64,000 nt of DNA, from NCBI RefSeq assembly GCF_004764705.1, contig NZ_SHLX01000015.1:1-64000 (forward strand), written 5' to 3'. Under the pieces are notes generated by a model. That model had not been told where the DNA came from and did no database searches. It worked only from the letters and a program-made list of their open reading frames with translations. The stretch is from Paenibacillus cymbidii. Its GTDB lineage: Bacteria; Bacillota; Bacilli; Paenibacillales; NBRC-103111. The position numbers and the translations under genes were made by a program. Within the stretch, counting starts at the first letter, position 1, and the number at the start of each line of letters is the position of its first letter. Below are positions 52,862 through 61,933 of this stretch, piece after piece.

Positions 52862-54652
52862 ATGATTACCGCAACGCGTGTTACGGACAATGCCCCGGCG
52901 GGCAAGTCCCGCTCCCTGCGGCGCAGCCTCGTCATCGTGCTGCTGCTCAGCACTATCGTGCCGATCGTGTTGATGGGCATCGGCTCCTACTACCTGATCT
53001 ACTCGATCCTCGACAACAAAATCGCCAACGCCGTACAAAGCACGCTGCGGCAGGTGCGCTCGAACATCGATAAAACGTACGCCAACCTCAATTACGTTTC
53101 CCAGCAGCTTTCCTCCAACGACCTGCAATTGCTGTTCCAATCGGACGATACGGTCGAGCGCTACATCCTGAGCCAGACCGTATTCAAAAATCTCGACCTG
53201 GTCAGCTTTACGAACCCCGATACGGGACTGTTCTACTACTACACGCCTCCGGAGAACAGCGTCTTTTTCCAAAACCAGAGCATTCGCGAAGGCGCCGACC
53301 CGGCCGCCTTGCCGCAGTTGACCGCCGTAAAAGGCGTCACCTACCACGCCCCGCACCGCACGTTATCGGACAAGGGCGATCTTGTCCTGTCCGTCACCCG
53401 GTCGATCAATATCGCCAAACGGTCCCCGCTGTACGTGTATGTGGAATCGAACAACGATCTGTACAACCGGCTGCTCAACAGCGAGCAGTACGGCATGCAG
53501 GCGATTCATCTGCTGGCGGACAGCCGGGGCAGCGTCATTTTCAGCCAGGACGAAGCGCTGTTCCCCGTCGGCACGTTGATGCCGGCGCAGGTGAACGACC
53601 ACGGGTACGCGGAACGCAGCGGCCGCTACGTGTTCCGCGAGGCGAGCGCCGAACAGGGCTGGTCCGTGTACACCGTCATCGATCGCCACACGTTCCAGGC
53701 CGAAATGAAAAGCTGGACGCTGCTCGGCGCCGCCATCGCCGTCGTTTCGCTGCTGTTCAGCGGCGCGCTCGGCTGGTCGATCTGGAAGATGGTGTACCGG
53801 CCGCTTGCCAAGCTGAACAGCGAAATTCGCAAGGTAAAAGCGAGCCGTACGCACGACGACGTGCCGCACGCGCAGGAAATCCGGCTGACGCGCATCGCCG
53901 AATTCGACGACGTGCTGCTGCAGTTCCAGGACATGCGTACCCGCATCCGCATGCTGCTGAACGAGCTGATGCAGAAGGAAGAGGACAAGCGCTACCTGGA
54001 AGTGGAGAAGCTGGTCGCCCAAATCAACCCGCATTTCCTGTACAACACGCTGAACACGGTGCAGTGGCTGGCGAAGGCAAACGGCCAGGAGGAAATCGTC
54101 AACCTGATCGCGGTTTTCACCCGGCTGATGCGCTACAACCTCGGCAAGGACGGCGGCCTCGTCGCCCTGCGCGACGAAATTGCCGCGCTCCGCGACTATA
54201 TCGCGCTGCAGCAAATCCGCTACAACTACGTATTCGCCATCCGCATCGACGCGGACGACAATACGCTGGACGTGCTGGTGCCGCGTTTCCTGCTGCAGCC
54301 GCTGATCGAAAATGCGATCTACCACGGCCAATCGGAGGACGGCAGCGCCATCTCCCTCACCGTAACGGACGAAGGCGACGGCTCGATTCTGGTGCAGGTG
54401 CGGGACAACGGGCCCGGCATGAGCCCGGAGCAAATCCACAAGCTGCTTGCTTACCGGCTCGTGCCCGAACGGGACAAAATCGGCATGGGCATCGGCCTGC
54501 ACTACGTCGCCACCATGCTGCGCGTCCACTTCGGCGAACGAACCGGTCTGCGCGTCGACAGCCGGCCGAACGAAGGCACCACGATTTCGTTTCGCCTGCC
54601 GCGCGCGCCGGGACTGGCCGCAGCGCCAAGAGAGGAGCCCCGCCATGATTAA
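52862..54652 (+). CDS. YesM-type sensor histidine kinase
   Basis: A 596-residue membrane kinase. Transmembrane segments at about 20-42 and 285-307 enclose an extracellular sensor; HAMP follows, then the phospho-acceptor H391 (QINPHFLYN) and an HATPase domain with PLIENAIYHG and DNGPGMSP. A GGAGG site lies about 12 nt before the ATG. Its gene overlaps that of the response regulator by 8 nt. It probably senses a sugar or its binding protein. Confidence 0.9.
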   Translation: MITATRVTDNAPAGKSRSLRRSLVIVLLLSTIVPIVLMGIGSYYLIYSILDNKIANAVQSTLRQVRSNIDKTYANLNYVSQQLSSNDLQLLFQSDDTVERYILSQTVFKNLDLVSFTNPDTGLFYYYTPPENSVFFQNQSIREGADPAALPQLTAVKGVTYHAPHRTLSDKGDLVLSVTRSINIAKRSPLYVYVESNNDLYNRLLNSEQYGMQAIHLLADSRGSVIFSQDEALFPVGTLMPAQVNDHGYAERSGRYVFREASAEQGWSVYTVIDRHTFQAEMKSWTLLGAAIAVVSLLFSGALGWSIWKMVYRPLAKLNSEIRKVKASRTHDDVPHAQEIRLTRIAEFDDVLLQFQDMRTRIRMLLNELMQKEEDKRYLEVEKLVAQINPHFLYNTLNTVQWLAKANGQEEIVNLIAVFTRLMRYNLGKDGGLVALRDEIAALRDYIALQQIRYNYVFAIRIDADDNTLDVLVPRFLLQPLIENAIYHGQSEDGSAISLTVTDEGDGSILVQVRDNGPGMSPEQIHKLLAYRLVPERDKIGMGIGLHYVATMLRVHFGERTGLRVDSRPNEGTTISFRLPRAPGLAAAPREEPRHD

Positions 54653-55712
54653 TGCAATCGTCGTCGAAGACGAATATATCGTCCGCTTAGGCTTCATCGC
54701 CGCGATGCCGTGGGCCGAATTCGGCATTCGTATCGTCGGCGAAGCGGCCAACGGACGCAAGGCGATCGAGCTGCTGGAGCGCGCCGAAGTCGACCTGCTG
54801 ATCACCGACCTGTCGATGCCGGTCATGAACGGCTTCGACCTGATGCGCCACGTGCGCGAGGCGTATCCGCACATTCGCATCGTCGTGCTCACGTGCCACG
54901 AGGATTTTCATTACATCCGCGACGCCATGCGGTTCGGCGCGCTCGATTACATTATCAAGACGGAAATCGAAGGCGACAACATGCAGGAAGCGCTGCGGCG
55001 GATCATGGCGCGCCTGCGCGAAACGCAGCCGGCGGCAACCGCCGAAACGGCGCCTTCCGCCGACGAAGCCGGCTGGTCCGAAGCGGACGGCCAGCGGCTG
55101 CAGCGGCATATCGACCGTTATTTGCCGCTTTACTTTGCCGTGAGCGACAGCGAGCGCGCCGCCCTGGGCGAAGAGTTACGGGAGCTGGCTCCGCCGGTGG
55201 CCGAGCTGCGCAAGGCGATGCACTATTTGCTCGTGGAATGGAGCCGGACGCCCGGCATCGGCAGCCTGCACGAGTGGTCGCGCCAGGCGGACCGGCTGCA
55301 GTCGGCGGACGACTGGGACAAGACGCTGGGCGACATTCGGCTGTACTTGCGCAAGCGGCTGCGGCTCGCCCATTACCCGGAAGACGTCGTGCTGCGCATT
55401 CTGCAAGCCAAAGAAAAGCTGGCCGCCGAACTGGACGCGCGCACGACGCAGAGCGATCTGGCCGAAAGGCTGCGGCTCAGCCGCGGGTATTTCAGCCGCG
55501 CGTTTCAGGATATTGTCGGCGAACCGTTCAATGACCACTTGAAGACGCTGCGCATGAACCGGGCGAAGCTGTTGCTCGCGCAAACGGCCAAGCCGGTGGC
55601 CGACGTCGCCGAAGAATGCGGCTTTCTCGATCACCGCTATTTCAGCCGGCAATTCCGCGAGGAAACCGGCTTGCTGCCTTCCGAATACCGCAGCCGCCAT
55701 GGGCAAGGGTGA
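54645..55712 (+). CDS. YesN-type response regulator, AraC family
   Basis: A 355-residue regulator with an N-terminal receiver (phospho-Asp D55 in LITDLSMPVMNG; conserved Lys in YIIKTE) and a C-terminal AraC DNA-binding domain (about 258-352; LRLSRGYFSRAFQDIVG, ending GLLPSEYRSR). The linker is shorter than in the first YesN-like protein. GAGAGGAG precedes the ATG at 54645. The adjacent importer genes are the likely targets. Confidence 0.9.
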   Translation: MINAIVVEDEYIVRLGFIAAMPWAEFGIRIVGEAANGRKAIELLERAEVDLLITDLSMPVMNGFDLMRHVREAYPHIRIVVLTCHEDFHYIRDAMRFGALDYIIKTEIEGDNMQEALRRIMARLRETQPAATAETAPSADEAGWSEADGQRLQRHIDRYLPLYFAVSDSERAALGEELRELAPPVAELRKAMHYLLVEWSRTPGIGSLHEWSRQADRLQSADDWDKTLGDIRLYLRKRLRLAHYPEDVVLRILQAKEKLAAELDARTTQSDLAERLRLSRGYFSRAFQDIVGEPFNDHLKTLRMNRAKLLLAQTAKPVADVAEECGFLDHRYFSRQFREETGLLPSEYRSRHGQG

Positions 55713-55859
55713 AATTTGTTCTCCGCAGGTGTGAATGCGCGCGCCAAGTAAAGTCGCAATTCGCCCTTCGCGAAGCCGATTGTCGCTCACGCTTCGCGGA
55801 TGCGACCGGCTACTATGAAGCTGTAGCCCAAATCATTTTCGCAAACGGAGGTTCGCTTC

Positions 55860-57545
55860 ATGAAGAAGTGGAAAGCCACCCTGCCCGTCACCCTCGCCGT
55901 CGTCCTGACCGCCGGCACGGCGTGCAGCGGCAAACATGAAACCGCTGCCACGCCGACACCGGCAGCCTCGTCCGCCCAGCCTTCGGCAAGCCCGAAGGCG
56001 ACGGCCAAAGACCCGTTCGGCAAGTTCGAGCAGCCGGTTACGCTGAGCGTCGGGTATTACAATCCCGACGAATACAAGTGGCCGGACGGGGCCATCAACG
56101 ACAACGAGTACACGAAGCTGTACGAGGACAAGCTGAACGTCAAGTTCAAGCACGCGTTCGAAGTGCCGCACGCCGGCTACGAGCAGAAGGTCAATCTGAT
56201 GGTGTCGAGCAACGACATCCCGGACGTGCTCGTCGTAACCGAGTCGCAGTTCAAGCTGCTGGCCGAATCGGACATGCTCGAGGACTTGTCCAAGGTGTTC
56301 GACGATTACGCTTCGCCGACGCTGAAGAAGCTGTACGCCGATTTTGGCCCGGAATTTATGCGCAAAGTGTCTCCCGGCGGCAAGCTGCTCGGGCTCCCTT
56401 CCACCGCGCCCGCCCGCAACAACGACGGCGTCGTCTGGATTCGCCGCGACTGGCTGAAGAACGTCGGCATCGAGCTGCCGGACACGATCAAGATGGCCGA
56501 TCTGGAGAAAGTGGCCAAAGCGTTCGTCGAGAACGACCCGGACCAGAACGGCAAAAAGGACACCTACGGCATCCAGAGCACGTCCAATTTCGTCACCGCC
56601 TCGATGGGCTACAACACGCTCGACCTGCTGTTCACCGCGGGCAAGTCGTTCCCGAAAATATGGACCAAGGACGCCGGCGGCAACATCGTCTACGGCTCGC
56701 TGACCAAAGAAACGAAAACGGCGCTTGGCGCCATCCGCGACCTGTACGCCAAAGGGCTGATCGACAAGGAGTTCGGCACGATCAAGCCGGAGCAGTTCAA
56801 CAAGGACATCTACTCGGGCAAAGCCGGCATCACTACCGGCCAGTCGTGGTCGTCGATCGCGTTTCCCGATTCCGTCAAGAACGATCCGAAGGCGGACTGG
56901 AACGCGTACATGCTCGTCGCGGACGACGGCAATTACTACTCCCGCCAATCCAACCCGATCGAGAAGATCGTCGTGGTCAAAAAAGGCGTCAAAAACCCGG
57001 AAGCGCTCATCAAAGTCGTCAATCTGATGGCCGAGATGGACAACCGCAAGCCGAATTCGCCGACGGTGTACACGACGACGACCGGCACGACGTGGACGGT
57101 GCGGCCGATCCAGGTGCAGATCCGCGAGAAGAATACGTTCAGCGACCGGATCAAAAACCTGCAGGCAACGGCGGCCGGCACGTTCAAGCGCGAGGACCTG
57201 CCTCCGAACGACGTGAAAATTTTCGACGATTACAAAAAGGGCTATGAAGCGCTCAAATCGGACCCGGCCGCGTGGGCGTTCGTCATCTACATGTTCAACG
57301 GCGGCAAAGTGGTGCTCAGCCCGCTGACAAAAGAAGTGTACAGCGAGTATTACGGCATTACCAAGAGCATGGAAACGAAATGGGCGAACCTGACCAAGCT
57401 GGAAAACGAAGCGTTCCTGCGCATTATTGTCGGCGACAAGCCGCTCGACTATTTCGATACGTTCGTGGACGATTGGAAAAAACAAGGCGGAGACGACATC
57501 ACGAAGGAAGTCGCGGCCGAAATCAAGCGTCTGTCCGGCAAATAG
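55860..57545 (+). CDS. Extracellular sugar-binding lipoprotein, LplA type
   Basis: A 561-residue solute-binding lipoprotein. The signal peptide ends in GTAC (lipid Cys 22); the residue at -3 is Gly instead of the usual Leu, so the lipobox is weaker than in the two other binding proteins. A Pro/Ala/Ser linker follows. The DPDQNGKKDTYGI loop is shared with the second binding protein. GGAGG lies 9 nt before the ATG. Receptor of the third importer. Confidence 0.87.
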   Translation: MKKWKATLPVTLAVVLTAGTACSGKHETAATPTPAASSAQPSASPKATAKDPFGKFEQPVTLSVGYYNPDEYKWPDGAINDNEYTKLYEDKLNVKFKHAFEVPHAGYEQKVNLMVSSNDIPDVLVVTESQFKLLAESDMLEDLSKVFDDYASPTLKKLYADFGPEFMRKVSPGGKLLGLPSTAPARNNDGVVWIRRDWLKNVGIELPDTIKMADLEKVAKAFVENDPDQNGKKDTYGIQSTSNFVTASMGYNTLDLLFTAGKSFPKIWTKDAGGNIVYGSLTKETKTALGAIRDLYAKGLIDKEFGTIKPEQFNKDIYSGKAGITTGQSWSSIAFPDSVKNDPKADWNAYMLVADDGNYYSRQSNPIEKIVVVKKGVKNPEALIKVVNLMAEMDNRKPNSPTVYTTTTGTTWTVRPIQVQIREKNTFSDRIKNLQATAAGTFKREDLPPNDVKIFDDYKKGYEALKSDPAAWAFVIYMFNGGKVVLSPLTKEVYSEYYGITKSMETKWANLTKLENEAFLRIIVGDKPLDYFDTFVDDWKKQGGDDITKEVAAEIKRLSGK

Positions 57546-57574
57546 CCGGCCGGATGCGGATCGGAGGAAGCCGC

Positions 57575-58465
57575 ATGAACAACAAGGCGGTGCAGGCGCA
57601 CTATCATTTGATGATGCTGCCGGGCATGATACTGCTCGCCGTTTTCAGCTTTTACCCGATTCTCGGATCGGTGATCGCGTTCAAAAAATATTTGCCGGCC
57701 AAAGGGATCTGGGGTTCCCCCTGGGTTGGCCTCGACAACATCGCCTATATGTTCCAGATTTCGGACAGTAAGGTTATTTTGTACAACACGTTGTTTATCG
57801 CCCTGATGAAAATGATCGCCGGGCTCGTTGTGCCGCTCGCCTTTGCGCTGCTGCTGAACGAAGCCCGGGTGCGGCTGGTCAAACGGGTCGTGCAGACGAT
57901 CGTTTATTTGCCCCACTTCATGTCCTGGGTGCTGCTGTCGGTCATCATGCTGAACCTGCTGTCGCTGCGCGGGGTCGTCAACCAGTTTCTCGGCTTGTTC
58001 GGGATCGAACCGATCCTGTTTCTCGGCAGCAACAGCTGGTTTCCCGCCGTGCTGGTCGGAAGCGACGTGTGGAAGGACTTCGGCTTTTCGGCGATCATTT
58101 ATTTGGCGGCGCTGACTGCGATCAATCCGTCGCTGTACGAGGCAGCCGAAATCGACGGCGCCTCGCGCTGGCGCAAGCTGGCGCATATTACGCTGCCCGG
58201 CATTTTGTCGACCGTCGTGCTGCTGGCGACGCTGTCGCTCGGCAACATTCTCGACGCCGGCTTCGAGCAAATTCTCAACCTGTACAACCCGCTCGTCTAC
58301 GCGTCCGGCGACGTCATCGACACGTACGTGTACCGGGTCGGGCTGGTGCAGTCGCAATACGGCATCGCCAGCGCCGTCGGGCTGATGAAATCGGTCGTCA
58401 GCTTCGTGCTGATCGTGATCTCCTATCAGCTTGCCGCGCGGCTGGCGAATTACCGCATTTTCTAG
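57575..58465 (+). CDS. Carbohydrate ABC transporter permease, LplB type
   Basis: A 296-residue permease with six predicted membrane segments and the EAA loop (PSLYEAAEIDGASRWRKLAHITLP). The LYNPLVYASGDVIDTYVYRVG region is typical of LplB. It lies 29 bp after the binding protein gene with GGAGG upstream of the ATG. Confidence 0.88.
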   Translation: MNNKAVQAHYHLMMLPGMILLAVFSFYPILGSVIAFKKYLPAKGIWGSPWVGLDNIAYMFQISDSKVILYNTLFIALMKMIAGLVVPLAFALLLNEARVRLVKRVVQTIVYLPHFMSWVLLSVIMLNLLSLRGVVNQFLGLFGIEPILFLGSNSWFPAVLVGSDVWKDFGFSAIIYLAALTAINPSLYEAAEIDGASRWRKLAHITLPGILSTVVLLATLSLGNILDAGFEQILNLYNPLVYASGDVIDTYVYRVGLVQSQYGIASAVGLMKSVVSFVLIVISYQLAARLANYRIF

Positions 58466-58482
58466 AGCGAGGAGGACCCGTC

Positions 58483-59373
58483 TTGCACAGCTACGGCACG
58501 AATCGAACGAACCGCGGTGTCGACCTCCTCATTCACACGCTGCTGATCGTGATTGCCTTTGTTTCGCTGTTTCCGATTCTGAATGCGTTCGCCAACTCGC
58601 TGAGCGACCGCGCCGCCGTCGCCGCGATGAAAGTAACGATTTATCCGATCGATTTCAGTTTGGCCAACTACCGGGCGATTATGGAAGACAAGCAGTTTTT
58701 CACGTCGTTCGGCGTGTCGATCGAACGCGTGCTGCTCGGCGGCGCGATCCAGTTCGCGCTGACCGTGCTGCTCGCCTACCCGCTGTCGCGCCATCCGCGG
58801 CGGTTCAGGGGCCGGGGCATTTATATGTGGGCGATCGTCGTGGCGATGCTGTTCCACGGCGGGCTCATTCCGTGGTACATCACCGTCAAGTCGGTCGGGC
58901 TACTCGACACGATCTGGGCGCTGGTGCTGCCCAAGGCGGTGCCGGTGTTCAACGTCATCCTGCTGATGAACTTCATGCGCGGGCTGCCGAAGGAGTTGGA
59001 CGAGGCGGCTGAAATCGACGGCGCGGGGCCGTGGTACCAGCTCGTCAAGCTGTACGTGCCGCTGTCGCTGCCGGCGCTGGCCACGGTGACGCTGTTCAGC
59101 ATCGTCGGCCACTGGAACGCTTTTTTCGACGGGTTGCTGCTGATCCACAGTCCGGAGCGCATGCCGCTGCAAACGTACATCAACCTGTTCATGCTGCAGA
59201 CGCAGCAGCTTGACGATCTCGACCCGGACCAGATGGAGATGCTGCTGAAAATGTCGAACCAGGGGCTGAACGCGGCCAAAGTCATGCTCAGCATGGTGCC
59301 GATCCTGCTGCTGTACCCGCTGCTGCAGCGCTTCTTCATCCACGGTATCGTGCTCGGATCGGTAAAAGAGTGA
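58483..59373 (+). CDS. Carbohydrate ABC transporter permease, LplC/YtcP type
   Basis: A 296-residue permease with a TTG start at 58483 and GAGGAGG upstream. The EAA loop (DEAAEIDGAGPWYQLVKLYVPLS) and the C-terminal YPLLQRFFIHGIVLGSVKE signature place it in the LplC/YtcP group. It is the last gene of the third sensor/importer locus; no glycoside hydrolase is attached. The long frame upstream of this start overlaps the previous permease and is not real. Confidence 0.88.
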   Translation: MHSYGTNRTNRGVDLLIHTLLIVIAFVSLFPILNAFANSLSDRAAVAAMKVTIYPIDFSLANYRAIMEDKQFFTSFGVSIERVLLGGAIQFALTVLLAYPLSRHPRRFRGRGIYMWAIVVAMLFHGGLIPWYITVKSVGLLDTIWALVLPKAVPVFNVILLMNFMRGLPKELDEAAEIDGAGPWYQLVKLYVPLSLPALATVTLFSIVGHWNAFFDGLLLIHSPERMPLQTYINLFMLQTQQLDDLDPDQMEMLLKMSNQGLNAAKVMLSMVPILLLYPLLQRFFIHGIVLGSVKE

Positions 59374-59423
59374 CGTGCTCCGCCGAAGGCAACGGCAGGG
59401 AGCCGCCGGCACGATGTTGTTGA

Positions 59424-59615
59424 AATAGGCCATGAAAAATGGCTTATTGGCTCCGTTTCGGATGTTTCGTCGGAAATAGCCAGTGAAAACGCTGGCTATT
59501 TCGGTGAAATGCCGTTCAATCGGGGATTTTGACACGAATAGCCAGTGAAATCACTGGCTATTTCGTGGCGACTGCTCCATTTGCGGCAAATAGGCCATGG
59601 AAAGCGGCTTATTTC
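59424..59615. repeat. Four-palindrome intergenic element, copy 5
   Basis: P1 AATAGGCCAT/ATGGCTTATT (59424-59448, one wobble), P2 GAAATAGCCAG/CTGGCTATTTC (59473-59502), P2' (59535-59565, 12-bp perfect core) and P1' AAATAGGCC/GGCTTATTT (59587-59614). Centre spacing is 51.5, 62 and 51.5 bp. It lies 50 bp after the last permease gene. Confidence 0.9.
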
Positions 59616-59954
59616 GCCAGCTCGTTGTTCGATTTGGCGGGGGAGTCATGGATCCGTGGTTTTGTTTGCGCGGCGAAGCAAAAACCTGATTTGTTGAACC
59701 ATTTTGGGGCAGACGGAGGGGTCAATGCGGCGCGTTAAGCAACGTTTCTTGAAAGAGATTCCACTCCAGACTGATGATCGCTGCACAAGGGGAACATTCC
59801 TTTCGCTTGCTGGCGAGACCTGTACTGTCCTCTCCTTGTTTTGCGGTACCGCAGCGACCGGCTTCATTGGAGCCCGATCTGCGAGGCGATGCAACGCACT
59901 TCCGTCAAACTCGGCAACATGCGGCTGGGTAAGGCGATGGCGGATGAATGGTCG
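59616..59954. other. Intergenic stretch with no supported gene
   Basis: About 340 bp between element 5 and the 34-bp minisatellite. A plus-strand frame (59704-59964) and a longer minus-strand frame cross it, but neither has a convincing ribosome-binding site or recognisable domain. It could be a worn gene fragment. Confidence 0.5.
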
Positions 59955-60449
59955 AAGTCGATAAGTAGCTGAGGTCGGTGGGTAGTTGAGGTTGATGGTT
60001 AGCTGGTGCCGGTGAGTAGTCGAGATTGATAGGTAGCTGGTGCCGGTGAGTAGTTGAGATTGATAGGTAGCTGGTGCCGGTGAGTAGTTGAGGTTGATAG
60101 GTAGCTGGTGCCGGTGAGTAATCGAGGTTGATAAGTGGCTGGTGCCGGTGAGTAGTCGAGGTTGATAGGTAGCTGGTGCCGGTGAGTAGTCGAGGTTGAT
60201 AGGTAGCTGGTGCCGGTGAGTAGTCGAGGTTGATAGGTAGCTGGTGCCGGTGAGTAGTCGAGGTTGATAAGTGGCTGGTGCCGGTGAGTAGTCGAGGTTG
60301 ATAGGTAGCTGGTGCCGGTGAGTAGTCGAGGATGATAGGTAGCTGGTGCCGGTGAGTAGTCGAGGTTGATAGGTAGCTGGTGCCGGTGAGTAGTCGAGGT
60401 TGATAGGTAGCTGGTGCCGGTGAGTAGTCGAGGTTGATAAGTGGCTGGA
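59955..60449. repeat. 34-bp minisatellite, 13 full copies
   Basis: CTGGTGCCGGTGAGTA recurs at 60003, 60037, 60071 and so on every 34 bp to 60411, with partial or worn units on both sides. Copies differ by only a few bases, for example TAGTTGAG against TAGTCGAG and AAGTGG against AGGTAG. There are no spacers. Because 34 is not a multiple of three and the unit lacks stops on one strand, a long meaningless frame (minus strand) runs through it. Confidence 0.93.
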
Positions 60450-60500
60450 TGTTGTCAGGTTAAGCGAGGGTAGCTGTCCGAGTCGCTGCACCACTCGCCG

Positions 60501-60790
60501 AAACGCCGCTGCAAGGCTGAAATCAGCCTTATTTCGCCCGCTACTCACCAAAAACGCTGCTGCAACGCTGAAATCAGCCTTATTTCGCCCGCCACTCGCC
60601 TAAACGCTGCTGCAACGCTGAAATCAGCCTTATTTCGCCCGCTACTCACCGAAACGCTGCTGCAAGGCTGAAATCAGCCTTATTTCGCCCGCTACTCACC
60701 GAAACGCTGTTGCAACGCTGAAATCAGCCTTATTTCGCCCGCTACTCGCCTAAACGCTGCTGCAACGCTGAAATCAGCCTTATTTCGCTG
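60501..60790. repeat. 50-bp palindromic tandem array, second locus
   Basis: Six copies of AA(G/C)GCTGAAATCAGCCTT followed by ATTTCGCCCGCTACTC, at 50-51 bp steps (AAATCAGCC starting at 60520, 60571, 60621, 60671, 60721, 60771). It is the same repeat family as the array between the fumarase genes. Four of the six copies have a C for G change that breaks one base pair of the stem. From 60791 to 61044 I see only a TTCGGAGC/GCTCCGAA hairpin near 60870-60898. Confidence 0.9.
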
Positions 60791-61044
60791 ACATCCCGAG
60801 CAATGAAAACTTACTTTTCCTGACAATATTGAGGCGCCTCCCCATTGTCGCAGCCCCCCCTCTTCGGAGCGATGTGCCTATATACATGAAGCTCCGAAAG
60901 AGAATTTGGCTCCCCTGTTGCGCATGACAGCGTTAATGGATGCATGTGACACAGAAAAAGCGGAATTCCGATAGACGACGAAGCAGCTGGGACCAGGGCG
61001 TTGCTGCCAGGTTAAACGACCGGCTCGCTGAAGGAGCGAAACGA

Positions 61045-61917
61045 ATGACAGATGTGCTGACGATTCATTGGTGGACCGACCTCCACCTGCGCGACGAGCT
61101 GACCGGCAAGCCGGAAGCCGAAGGCGCCATCTGGATGGAGCGGCATTATTACGCCGCGCTAGACAAACTGAAGATGAGCGTCGATATCGCCAACGCGGAG
61201 CGGCCGGATCTGACCGTCTGCACCGGCGACGTTATCGACCGCAAGCAGCCGCTGCTGGCGTTCGCGCAGATGTGGGACCGGGTAGCCGGACCGAAGGCGT
61301 TCATGCTCGGCAACCACGATCTTGACGCCGGCTACGACAGCGTCGTGCGCGAGCTTGGCTGCGAGGAAAGGCCAGTGACGGCCGGCAGCCGATTCACCTG
61401 CTCGTTCCCGCTGTATCGCGGACAGACGCGGGCACGCGTGCTGCTGCTCGACACTTATGTTGACGCAGAGGGCCGTCACCGGTACGATACGTGTGAAGGA
61501 ACGATCGGCGAAGCGGCGTTCGCCTGGCTCGAAAGCGAAATGACAATCTGCGCGGAGACGGTTGTGCTGCTGTTCGCGCACAACGGCATCGATGGGCCGG
61601 AAATGTACTTCGACCCGCGGCATGCGGCCCGCTTCCGCGAATTGGCGTCGCGCGTCGTTGGCAGCGGCAAGCGGCTGTATCATCTCGCCGGGCACCATCA
61701 CGTGTATCCGCTGGCGGTCGTGCGCGATGTGCTGCCAGGCTACACGTTCGTCAACGGCGTCGCGATGATCGCCGGTTCCCGCTCCAGCGTCAACGTGCTG
61801 ACGTTGGACGAACGGGGCGAACTGGCGATCGACTATCGCGCAGTCGAGTACCCGTATCGGCCGTATCGGCCGCATCATCCCGATCGGTCCGATCGGGCAT
61901 CCACCTACCAAAACTGA
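61045..61917 (+). CDS. Metallophosphoesterase
   Basis: A 290-residue calcineurin-like phosphoesterase with the metal-binding blocks TDLHL, GDVIDRK, GNHD, FAHNG and AGHHHVYP in order. No signal peptide is seen. AAGGAG lies 8 nt before the ATG at 61045. The last 20 residues (YPYRPYRPHHPDRSDR) are a short repeat-derived tail. It lies 16 bp upstream of a histidine phosphatase gene and probably shares its transcript. Substrate unknown; a phosphodiesterase or serine/threonine phosphatase role is possible. Confidence 0.85.
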   Translation: MTDVLTIHWWTDLHLRDELTGKPEAEGAIWMERHYYAALDKLKMSVDIANAERPDLTVCTGDVIDRKQPLLAFAQMWDRVAGPKAFMLGNHDLDAGYDSVVRELGCEERPVTAGSRFTCSFPLYRGQTRARVLLLDTYVDAEGRHRYDTCEGTIGEAAFAWLESEMTICAETVVLLFAHNGIDGPEMYFDPRHAARFRELASRVVGSGKRLYHLAGHHHVYPLAVVRDVLPGYTFVNGVAMIAGSRSSVNVLTLDERGELAIDYRAVEYPYRPYRPHHPDRSDRASTYQN

Positions 61918-61933
61918 CAAGGGGTTTGTTATC

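Noticed and set aside
59955..60449. CRISPR-like regular repeats
   Set aside because: The 34-bp units are directly adjacent with no unique spacers, there is no leader, and no cas genes are in the window.
59646..60551. 301-residue minus-strand reading frame rich in Thr, Ser, His and Pro
   Set aside because: It is the 34-bp minisatellite read through; the period shifts frame each unit, the unit lacks stops on that strand, and there is no ribosome-binding site.
60871..60898. Riboswitch or T-box leader before the metallophosphoesterase gene
   Set aside because: Only a simple hairpin is present; no conserved T-box or known riboswitch core and no antiterminator pair could be found.
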